A stretch of DNA of 64,000 nucleotides from an uncultured Phascolarctobacterium sp. GTDB lineage: Bacteria > Bacillota > Negativicutes > Acidaminococcales > Acidaminococcaceae. The notes below the pieces were generated by a model, which saw nothing but the letters and a program-made list of their open reading frames with translations, ran no database searches and was not told the DNA's origin. Location of the stretch: NCBI GenBank assembly GCA_900757795.1, contig CAAEPE010000037.1:70296-134295 (forward strand). Reading direction: 5' to 3'. Below, piece after piece: positions 57,024-64,000 of this stretch. A program made the position numbers and the translations under genes. Each line of letters opens with the position of its first letter. The stretch's first letter is position 1.

Positions 57024-59435
57024 ATGGGATGTTCTGAATATAGAGATTTAACTCCAAGAAATGATATAGAAAACGGAGAAGAATATATAAAAGCTTTAGA
57101 TTGGGCTTTTGAAAATGAAAAAATAAAAAATATTGCGCTTGCTGGACCTTATGGAGCAGGTAAGAGCAGTATTATAGAAACATATTTAAAAAGAGATAAA
57201 GAACGCCTAAAAGAAAAATACAGTTTTCATCTTTTCAACAAGCAAATACATATACCAATATTTTGGAGGGGAAAAGATACACTAGATGGAAAATATTTGA
57301 AAATTTCTATGGCTACTTTTATTGAAGGTCATAGTAAATCTGATCAAGAAGGGAAAATAAATATTAATCCCAATGAAGTAGAAGAAGGCATTTTAAAGCA
57401 ATTATTTTATAAAGTAAACCATGCAAAGATACCACAAAGTAGGTATAGAAAGCTTCACGCAGTTTCCTTCTTCAAAATATTTTGCTTAATATTCTTATTG
57501 TCGATTTTTGTCATACTTTTAAGTAGTAGTTTTTTTGAGGATTTCTATAAAAATATATTGAGCAATTTATCTGCTTTTATAGGTTTATGGAATTTACCAG
57601 TATATAGGACAGAATGTATGACAAAAATATTGGGCGGAATTATGTATTTAACTGCAATATGCTTAACAAGTTATTTATACAAATTATTTCTTATAAATTA
57701 TCGAATTAAAGAAGTTAAACTGCCAATAAATGCTACTATACAAAGAGCTGATGAATTAGAAAGTTCTGTCTTTAATAAAAATTTAGATGAAATTATGTAT
57801 TTTTTTGAATCTGTACCATATAGAGTGGTGTTTTTTGAGGATTTAGATAGATTAGAGGATAGAAAAATATTTGTTCATTTGAGAGAGCTGAATAATCTTT
57901 TAAATAATGATGATTTAATAAATCATAAACCTATTGTTTTTGTGTATGCAGTGAAGGATGATATTTTTACCAAAGAGGATAGAACCAAATTTTTTGATTT
58001 TATAATACCCGTTATACCGGTTATTAATTCAACTAATTCCGGAGAAATATTATTAGAAATGCTAGCGGAAGCAAAAAATAATAATATTGAGCATAATATT
58101 TCTCAGGAGTTTATTTTGGATGTAGCACCATATATCTCTGATATGAGAATATTACAAAATATTTATAATGAATTTGTTGTTTATAAAAATACGCTTCGAA
58201 CAGGACAGGAATTATTGTTATCAGATGAACATATGATGGCAATAATTATATTTAAGAATTTATATCCGAGTGATTTTGCAAATATCCAAAAAGAAGATGG
58301 TATAATCAAAAAAGCATTTTTAAATAAGCAAGATTATATTATAGCACGAAAAAAAGAACTTCAAAAAGAAGTTAATGACATAATAGAAACGATTCATAAT
58401 ACCCAAAAAGACATTTTGAAATCTGTTAGAGAATTGAAATATGCTATGCTAGTAGATATTACAGATGAACGAGGGATAGTAAAGCAGTTTCAACAATATG
58501 GAGGAGAAAAATGTTCATTAACTGAAATAATGCAAGATGACTTTGATTTAAATAAATTAGTTCAAAAAAAATATTATGAAGCTCAATATATATCTTTTGA
58601 TAGAAATTATAATTCATATAGTGTATCATTAGACAATAAATTAGTAAATAAGATTTTGCAATATATTAAGCGATGGAAAAATTTTCAAAAGTATCACGAA
58701 CAGGGCCTAGAAAATTTACAAGAAAAAATTGCAGACTTACAAAAGAAACAGCATGATATTTCTGCTGAATCCTTACAATCGTTGATAGAGCAGTATTCTT
58801 CTGAACAAGTTTTATCAGAGGAAGTAAGACAAAATAAGCTTTTGGTTTTTCTGTTGCGGAGAGGATATATTAATGAACAATATGTAAATTACATTAATTA
58901 TTTTAAGGGCAACAGTATTACAACAGCTGATATGAATTTTATTCTTTCGGTTAAAAACCAGGAGCCGCAAGCGTTCGATTATCAGTTAATGAAAGTAGAT
59001 ATGGTTGTGTTACGTTTGCAGGATTATGAGTTTGAACAAAAAGCTATTTATAATTTTCAGCTTTTAGAACAGCTATTAGGAGAAAAACAATCAAGTAAGT
59101 TGGGAATCTTTATTAAACAATTAGCGGATGAGCAAGATATAAGTTGGCAATTTATTGATGAATTTATCGATAAGACTGCTTACATAGATAAGTTTGTCCA
59201 TATTCTTTCCCAAAAATGGGCAGGAATGTGGGATTATATTTCCAATATTTCTACCATTACCTACGAACGACAATTAAAATATTTAAAAACACTATTAGTT
59301 AATTTGAGTAAGGAGGAATTACAAAGGTTAGATAAAAACGGCAATATTACTAAGTTCTTTGAAGATCATGCAGATATTCTTCAGCAATTAGGTGGAGTTG
59401 AGATAAAAAACTATCTGATGCAATGGATGTTTTAA
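57024..59435 (+). CDS. YobI-type P-loop membrane NTPase, first part
   Basis: An 803-residue protein similar to YobI of Bacillus, a KAP-like P-loop NTPase. DLTPRNDIENGEEYIKALDW starts the domain; Walker A is LAGPYGAGKSSIIETYL (about 40-56). Two membrane segments are inserted (FCLIFLLSIFVILLSS and GIMYLTAICLTSYLYKLF). Walker B is VVFFEDLDRLEDRK (about 269-282). A long helical region with coiled-coil character (about 440-590) follows. The protein ends soon after a slippery A AAA AAC, and the homologous sequence continues in the -1 frame at 59423, so the natural product is probably about 1,230 residues. KAP-type NTPases are membrane-associated and often occur in mobile or defence regions. AT-rich composition suggests acquisition. 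Confidence 0.75.
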   Translation: MGCSEYRDLTPRNDIENGEEYIKALDWAFENEKIKNIALAGPYGAGKSSIIETYLKRDKERLKEKYSFHLFNKQIHIPIFWRGKDTLDGKYLKISMATFIEGHSKSDQEGKININPNEVEEGILKQLFYKVNHAKIPQSRYRKLHAVSFFKIFCLIFLLSIFVILLSSSFFEDFYKNILSNLSAFIGLWNLPVYRTECMTKILGGIMYLTAICLTSYLYKLFLINYRIKEVKLPINATIQRADELESSVFNKNLDEIMYFFESVPYRVVFFEDLDRLEDRKIFVHLRELNNLLNNDDLINHKPIVFVYAVKDDIFTKEDRTKFFDFIIPVIPVINSTNSGEILLEMLAEAKNNNIEHNISQEFILDVAPYISDMRILQNIYNEFVVYKNTLRTGQELLLSDEHMMAIIIFKNLYPSDFANIQKEDGIIKKAFLNKQDYIIARKKELQKEVNDIIETIHNTQKDILKSVRELKYAMLVDITDERGIVKQFQQYGGEKCSLTEIMQDDFDLNKLVQKKYYEAQYISFDRNYNSYSVSLDNKLVNKILQYIKRWKNFQKYHEQGLENLQEKIADLQKKQHDISAESLQSLIEQYSSEQVLSEEVRQNKLLVFLLRRGYINEQYVNYINYFKGNSITTADMNFILSVKNQEPQAFDYQLMKVDMVVLRLQDYEFEQKAIYNFQLLEQLLGEKQSSKLGIFIKQLADEQDISWQFIDEFIDKTAYIDKFVHILSQKWAGMWDYISNISTITYERQLKYLKTLLVNLSKEELQRLDKNGNITKFFEDHADILQQLGGVEIKNYLMQWMF
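59405..59411 (+). other. A AAA AAC slippery heptamer at the frame change in the YobI-type gene
   Basis: The bases are in the correct phase (codons ATA AAA AAC). A -1 slip reads K-K-L-S-D-A-M-D-V-L-N-V-S-F-E-N and joins the downstream frame exactly. Alternatively one A has been lost from a seven-A run. Confidence 0.6.
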
Positions 59436-60730
59436 ATGTTTCCTTTGAGAATTTATGTATAGAAGGTGTTCCCCAAGAATTACTTGACTATGTGTTTGAG
59501 CACAAATATTATGTATTAAATGAAACTATGGTAAAAACTATTATTCTTCATAAAAACGCTTCTGTTATCAATGATTTTTCGACAAAACCGTATAGCACAA
59601 TTATCCAACTTGGCTATGAACCATTGCTTCAAGATGTGCACGAAAATATTAATGACTATCTTACGACAGTTGTGTTTAATATGCCTAATATTTCAGATGA
59701 TGTTGAAGATGTAATTGATTTATTTAGAAAAATTTTAGAAGAAAAAGATCTATGTGTTCAACTAATTGAAAGGGAAGAAATTGCATTAGAGAATCTCTCA
59801 GATTGTCTGACAAATGAATTGGAACAGCATAAATCTGAAGTAAAAGTAATTTGGGAAACGTTACTGAAATGTAATAAAGTAGTTTCTAAATGGGAAAATG
59901 TATATTTGTATTGGCAACATTATGAGTTAGACGCAGCATTAAAGACTTTTATAGAAAAAAAGATTGAAATATTAGTCAATGCTCCGAAAGGCACTATTGA
60001 TGATTTGTTTATTAAAGACTTTATCCAAGCAGGGTTTGAATATGAGGCTTATAAGAAATTATTGCCTGTACTTCTCATGTCTAAATTTGATTTAAATTTG
60101 GAAGATTTGCCGGAAAACATCCTAGATATAATGGTTGATTGTAAGTATTTTCCGTTCACTGTAAATTATTACCAAAGTATTGTATCAAGAAATCCTGATA
60201 TAGCAATGAAATTTATTATAAATAATCAGGAAGCATTTATATCCAATGTCAGTGAAATTAAAATGACAGAATCATTATTAGAAGAATTGCTGTTTAAAGA
60301 GGATGTTAAGCGTAACATTAAAGAAGAACTATTCACTAATTATGCTGTAAGCCATATGACCAAAAAAATTGCAGAAAGCATGAATTCGGAAGGCTTTAGT
60401 ATTACTAAAGAAATTTTCGATAAAGCATGGAATAAATTAAATTCTGATACTGATAAAGAAAATTTAATGTATAATAATCTTGCGCTTTTGAATTCAGATG
60501 ATATTGAACATTGTTTTAGCGAACTAGAGGATTATTCAGAATTAGTGGATAGGTCTAATAGGCGATTAGTCGAACTTGGTGTAACTTCTAATAATGAAAA
60601 ATTAGTACAGCATTTGAAACAAATTGAGTATATAACAAGCTGGAATTACAAAGACAAAGATGTTTATGATAAAGTAACAAAAGAAAACCGAAAAATAAAA
60701 GTAATTAAATGTTGGATTAAAGCAAAGTAA
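59423..60730 (+). CDS. YobI-type protein, C-terminal part in the -1 frame
   Basis: About 435 codons overlapping the upstream frame by 13 bases. Its first ATG lacks a ribosome binding site, and the sequence (LNVSFENLCIEGVPQELLDY) is a natural continuation of the upstream protein. It is largely alpha-helical and Asn/Glu/Lys-rich, with leucine-spaced repeats reminiscent of helical-repeat scaffolds. No catalytic motif is seen. It is best annotated as the second half of one gene, produced either by frameshifting or broken by a one-base deletion. Confidence 0.7.
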   Translation: MDVLNVSFENLCIEGVPQELLDYVFEHKYYVLNETMVKTIILHKNASVINDFSTKPYSTIIQLGYEPLLQDVHENINDYLTTVVFNMPNISDDVEDVIDLFRKILEEKDLCVQLIEREEIALENLSDCLTNELEQHKSEVKVIWETLLKCNKVVSKWENVYLYWQHYELDAALKTFIEKKIEILVNAPKGTIDDLFIKDFIQAGFEYEAYKKLLPVLLMSKFDLNLEDLPENILDIMVDCKYFPFTVNYYQSIVSRNPDIAMKFIINNQEAFISNVSEIKMTESLLEELLFKEDVKRNIKEELFTNYAVSHMTKKIAESMNSEGFSITKEIFDKAWNKLNSDTDKENLMYNNLALLNSDDIEHCFSELEDYSELVDRSNRRLVELGVTSNNEKLVQHLKQIEYITSWNYKDKDVYDKVTKENRKIKVIKCWIKAK

Positions 60731-60766
60731 GCTTTCTTCCAATGCAAGCTATAAATAGGGATCTAA

Positions 60767-60819
60767 CTCCTAAAGTAGACTTTATATATTTCATTAGTCT
60801 GCTTTAGGAGTATCTTTTT
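60767..60819 (+). terminator. Terminator behind the YobI-type gene
   Basis: The 14-base arms CTCCTAAAGTAGAC / GTCTGCTTTAGGAG (one G-T), a 16-base loop, and a T-rich tail. Confidence 0.88.
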
Positions 60820-60976
60820 AATTTGTAAAAGAATTTTTGTTTAAGAACTATGATAAATAGATTTTGTCTTATATATTTGGTTTACGTGTTTCTCTTATAG
60901 CTTGAGGATGACTTGAAATTTTGTTTTTTGTAAAGTAAAATATATAATGAATTGGTGTACATAAGAAGGTGAAAAA

Positions 60977-61810
60977 ATGAATATAATAAATGCAATTTAT
61001 AACTTAGTAAACAATCCTATTGTAGAAGTAGTTTCTCATTACACAGGAAATAATCGTGCTAATAATGCTGGTGATGCACTTGAAGAATATGTTAAAGATT
61101 TATTTGCAAACAGCTTTAATATGGAAGAGTCTGAACGATTGAAAAAACTTAGTGAAGCCTTTTCTTATCTTGGAAATAAAAATAATCCACCGGATGCTAT
61201 GCTTAATGGCGGCGATGCTATTGAAGTAAAGAAAATTGAAAATAAAGATGCCAGTCTTGCGCTAAATTCCAGTTATCCTAAACATACTTTAAAAAGTATT
61301 AGTCCTATGATTTCTTCTTATTGTAGAAAGGCTGAAGAATGGACGGAAAAGGACATTATTTATGTTGTTGGCGTTGTTAATGATAATAAACTTAATCAAT
61401 TAATGATGGTTTATGGTTTGGATTATTGTGCAAGTGGAGAGTGTTACAAACGAATAAAAAATACTATCAAAGAAGGAATACACTCAATTCCTGACGTGGT
61501 ATTTACAGATACCGACGAGCTTGCCCGTGTTAACAAAGTTGACCCGTTAGGAATTACTTATTTGAGAGTTAGAGGTATGTGGGGGATTGACAATCCTTTG
61601 AAGGTTTTCAATTATGTATATAAAATCAATCCTGATAAAAAATTTAATTTTATGTGTATTATAAATGATAAAAAATGGAAATCATTTGATAATACTAATT
61701 TGCTTAATACTTTACATCAAGAGTACTTTTTGATAAAAAATGTAAAGATTAGAGATCCGAATAATCCTGCAAATTTCGTACCTGCAAAACTTATTACTTA
61801 TAGTTTTTAA
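60977..61810 (+). CDS. NgoPII-type type II restriction endonuclease (predicted GGCC)
   Basis: A 277-residue protein matching the NgoPII family from end to end as I recall it: GNNRANNAGDALEEYVKDLF, NPPDAMLNGGDAIEVKKIE (the D...E-x-K core of the PD-(D/E)XK site, about 73-91), ALNSSYPKHTLKSISPMIS and VDPLGITYLRVRGMWGIDNP. Known members cut GGCC. It is followed after 13 bases by the methyltransferase gene, so the two are one R-M operon. The start has GAAGGTG seven bases upstream. AT-rich composition indicates transfer. Confidence 0.87.
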   Translation: MNIINAIYNLVNNPIVEVVSHYTGNNRANNAGDALEEYVKDLFANSFNMEESERLKKLSEAFSYLGNKNNPPDAMLNGGDAIEVKKIENKDASLALNSSYPKHTLKSISPMISSYCRKAEEWTEKDIIYVVGVVNDNKLNQLMMVYGLDYCASGECYKRIKNTIKEGIHSIPDVVFTDTDELARVNKVDPLGITYLRVRGMWGIDNPLKVFNYVYKINPDKKFNFMCIINDKKWKSFDNTNLLNTLHQEYFLIKNVKIRDPNNPANFVPAKLITYSF

Positions 61811-61823
61811 TAAGGAGATAGAA

Positions 61824-63824
61824 ATGAAAGTTATTAGTTTATTTTCTGGATGTGGAGGTCTTGATCTTGGTTTTGAACGAGCTGGTTTTGATATTCCAGT
61901 TGCAAATGAGTTTGATCCAACGATTTACGAGACCTTTAAGATAAATCATCCTCATACTCACCTTATTGAAGGTGACGTGAGAAAAGTTACTAAAGAGGAT
62001 ATTGCGTCTTTTCTGTCTGGAGAGGTTGATGGAATTATTGGTGGACCACCTTGCCAGTCTTGGTCAGAAGCAGGTTCTTTACGGGGAATTGAAGATGCAA
62101 GAGGACAACTTTTTTTTGATTATATTCGTATTCTAAAAGAATTTAGACCTAAATTTTTTTTAGCTGAAAATGTTAGTGGCATGTTGGCAAATAGGCATAG
62201 TCAAGCTGTTCAAAATATCTTCAAGTTTTTTGAAGATGCTGGGTACGATGTTACTTTAACCTTGGTTAATGCTAAGGATTATGGAGTTGCTGAAGAAAGA
62301 AAACGTGTTTTTTACATAGGTTTTAGAAAAGATTTAAAAATTGATTTTGTGTTTCCTAAGGGATCTACCAGTGATGATGATAAGAAAATTACTTTGCGTG
62401 ACATTATATGGGATTTGAAAGAAACGGCTGTTCCTGCTGGACCAAAGAATCGCCATAATCCGGATGCGATTAACAATAATGAATTTTTTACTGGCGCGTA
62501 TTCTTCAATTTTTATGAGTCGTAATAGAGTAAAAGGATGGGATGAACAAGCTTTTACGGTTCAGGCTTCTGGTCGTCAGTGTCAGCTTCATCCGCAGGCT
62601 CCAAAGATGGAGAAATTTGGTAAAAATGATTGTCGTTTTATGTTAGGCAGTGAACATTTATATCGTCGAATGACAATTAGAGAAATAGCAAGGGTTCAAG
62701 GCTTTCCTGATGATTTTAAATTTATCTACAAAGAGACAAATAATGCTTATAAGATGATCGGTAATGCCGTTCCTGTTCAACTTGCTTATGAGATTGCTTT
62801 AGCAATAAAACTTTTCTTAGAAGGAAAAGGAGATCAGGTTGTAGGAATTGAAGCTGGGGGTAAAAAAGTAATGAGTAAATCTAGTAATGACCAAGGAAGA
62901 GCTTATGAATATGCGTGGATTACAACGTTAGAAAATGTTTTACAAGAAATTAGAAAAACACGCATTGTAAGTAATTCTAGTTTGTATGCTAATAAGAGAG
63001 CATGGTCTGTAATGAGCATTGATATGCAGGAGTTGTTTAAAAATTCCGCTGAAGCTGCGGTTAATAATATTCTTGAATTAGAACCTCTTATGAGTGAGGA
63101 TACTGAAGATGAGTTGCTTCTTGAATTTCAGAAGGATGAAGAAGGTACTAAAGGAGATGTTAGGGATATTGTTGTAAAAAGAAATGATATTAAGTGGGAA
63201 ATAGGGTTAAGCATTAAACATAATCATGAAGCCGTTAAACATAGTAGATTAAGCCATGTACTTGATTTCGGTCAAGAATGGTTTAATATCCCTTGTAGTC
63301 AAAAATATTGGAAAGCTGTAAAGCCTATTTTTGATAGACTTAAAGAGGAAAAAAATAACGAAACTAAGTGGTCAGAAATTAGTAATAAAGAAAATGATGT
63401 TTATATTCCCTTGCTTCAAGCATTTATGGATGAAGTTAATCGAGCATATGAGATAAATCGTAATATGCCGAAGAAAATGGTTGAATATCTTATTGGGACA
63501 AAGGATTATTACAAAGTAGTTAGCCGTGACGGAAAACGCTTGACTTTAATTCATACTTTTAATATCCATGGTACATTAAATAAATCAAGTAAAATTAAGG
63601 TATCTGCAATTACTGTTCCTATTGTCAAACTTCCAACAGAGCTTGTTGCATTAAAATTTAAGAATAATAGTAAAAATACTGTTGAGATGTATTTGAATAA
63701 TGGATGGCAGCTAAAATTTAGAATTCATAATGCAAGTACGAAAGTAGAACCTAGTCTCAAATTTGATGTGCAGTTTATAGGAATGCCTTGTTCTGTTCTC
63801 AATATCGAATGTAAATGGAAATAG
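61824..63824 (+). CDS. Fusion of C5-cytosine methyltransferase and HaeIII-type restriction endonuclease
   Basis: A 666-residue protein with two complete modules. Residues 1-335: a Dcm-type methyltransferase with VISLFSGCGGLDLGFERAGF (SAM loop), the catalytic GGPPCQSWSEAGSLRG, AENVSGML, ERKRVFYIGFR and GNAVPVQLAYEIA. Residues about 350-666: a HaeIII-type endonuclease that starts afresh with V-M-S-K-S-S-N-D-Q-G-R-A-Y-E-Y and has EGTKGDVRDIVVKR, IKWEIGLSIKHNHEAVKHS and LDFGQEWFNIPCSQKYW. Both modules are expected to recognise GGCC, so the protein is its own modification-restriction pair. A separate NgoPII-type nuclease, predicted to have the same specificity, stands directly upstream. The start follows AAGGAGATAG. 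Confidence 0.88.
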   Translation: MKVISLFSGCGGLDLGFERAGFDIPVANEFDPTIYETFKINHPHTHLIEGDVRKVTKEDIASFLSGEVDGIIGGPPCQSWSEAGSLRGIEDARGQLFFDYIRILKEFRPKFFLAENVSGMLANRHSQAVQNIFKFFEDAGYDVTLTLVNAKDYGVAEERKRVFYIGFRKDLKIDFVFPKGSTSDDDKKITLRDIIWDLKETAVPAGPKNRHNPDAINNNEFFTGAYSSIFMSRNRVKGWDEQAFTVQASGRQCQLHPQAPKMEKFGKNDCRFMLGSEHLYRRMTIREIARVQGFPDDFKFIYKETNNAYKMIGNAVPVQLAYEIALAIKLFLEGKGDQVVGIEAGGKKVMSKSSNDQGRAYEYAWITTLENVLQEIRKTRIVSNSSLYANKRAWSVMSIDMQELFKNSAEAAVNNILELEPLMSEDTEDELLLEFQKDEEGTKGDVRDIVVKRNDIKWEIGLSIKHNHEAVKHSRLSHVLDFGQEWFNIPCSQKYWKAVKPIFDRLKEEKNNETKWSEISNKENDVYIPLLQAFMDEVNRAYEINRNMPKKMVEYLIGTKDYYKVVSRDGKRLTLIHTFNIHGTLNKSSKIKVSAITVPIVKLPTELVALKFKNNSKNTVEMYLNNGWQLKFRIHNASTKVEPSLKFDVQFIGMPCSVLNIECKWK

Positions 63825-63907
63825 AGTAAAATCGCAATTAGTGATTGCAAATTATTAGAAATTATCATAGAAGGTCTAATTTACAGAAAAACTACCACAG
63901 ACGGGGG

Positions 63908-64000
63908 TGCGGACATTTTCTTGGACTGACTAAGCCACAAAGCCGAGGCTTCTCCTATACTCTAACGGGCTCATATTTCCAAGAGATATCTTTATCCGCT
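63908..64000 (-). mobile_element. IS3-family insertion sequence, one end, running off the right edge
   Basis: The minus-strand transposase end lies 20 bases inside a plausible element end reading TGCGGACATTTTCTTGGAC on the plus strand. The other end, and any target duplication, are outside the window. Confidence 0.65.
63930..64000 (-). CDS. IS3-family transposase OrfB, C-terminal end only
   Basis: The last 22 codons are visible. They contain ISLGNMSPLEYRRSLGF, the usual C-terminal signature of DDE transposases of the IS3 family (IS150-like). The rest, including the catalytic triad, is beyond the window. Confidence 0.8.
   Translation of the reverse strand, partial: RIKISLGNMSPLEYRRSLGFVA

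Noticed and set aside
59423..60730. The downstream YobI-type frame as an independent gene
   Set aside because: No ribosome binding site at its first ATG, it begins inside the previous frame, and the -1 reading joins the two proteins smoothly.
1..64000. CRISPR array
   Set aside because: No series of regularly spaced direct repeats was seen; the repeats present are dispersed hairpins, tandem pairs or adhesin-coding repeats.

Overview
The window reads as the replication-origin region of a diderm Firmicute, most likely a member of the Negativicutes (Phascolarctobacterium/Acidaminococcus-like; the genus cannot be fixed from sequence alone). The gene order around the origin is the Gram-positive one (gyrA, gyrB, remB, recF, S4-domain protein, dnaN, dnaA, then rpmH, rnpA, yidD, yidC, jag, mnmE, mnmG, rsmG, noc). 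Remnants of a two-partner-secretion/contact-dependent-inhibition exoprotein imply an outer membrane. Base composition is intermediate in most of the window and visibly AT-richer from about 56.9 kb to the right edge.

Layout. 0-5.7 kb: polyphosphate metabolism (ppk with a degenerate Ppx-like partner, divergent from a normal Ppx-HD protein). 5.8-10.5 kb: a broken CdiA-type locus consisting of an out-of-frame signal peptide, a C-terminal toxin-bearing part, a candidate immunity gene and a displaced internal fragment. 10.5-10.75 kb: a MITE-like dyad and a dispersed hairpin repeat. 10.8-13.9 kb: a three-gene glycerol-3-phosphate dehydrogenase-type operon with a leader terminator. 14.2-16.2 kb: an exported protein and a MATE pump. 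16.2-27.7 kb (minus strand): gyrA to dnaA. The origin lies around dnaA, with DnaA boxes on both sides of the gene. 28.0-35.4 kb (plus strand): rpmH to noc.

The origin domain carries chromosome-organisation sites: a perfect parS inside thiN (20.2 kb), a second parS that forms the terminator hairpin behind noc (35.4 kb), and a perfect Noc-binding site (35.56 kb). The Noc-like protein has Noc-type specificity residues. No parA or parB follows it.

35.6-44 kb: an MFS transporter, small exported proteins, an Rrf2 regulator coupled to cysK, an HD protein, a tautomerase, a double-glycine-leader peptide gene, and panC-panD behind a decayed panB and a probable small RNA. 44.6-49.8 kb: a biotin operon (bioY-bioD-bioA-membrane protein-bioWF fusion) with two BirA-type operators; bioB is not present. 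49.9-56.3 kb: serS, an unusual TrxB-like flavoprotein, five tRNAs (Lys, Glu, Val, Asp, Phe), an HxlR regulator and copA-copZ.

56.3-64 kb: an AT-rich accessory region. It holds a hairpin cluster, a YobI-type P-loop membrane NTPase split by a -1 frame change at A AAA AAC, and a restriction-modification locus that pairs an NgoPII-type endonuclease with a methyltransferase fused to a HaeIII-type endonuclease. An IS3-family transposase runs off the right edge. This region is the best candidate for an unusual system.
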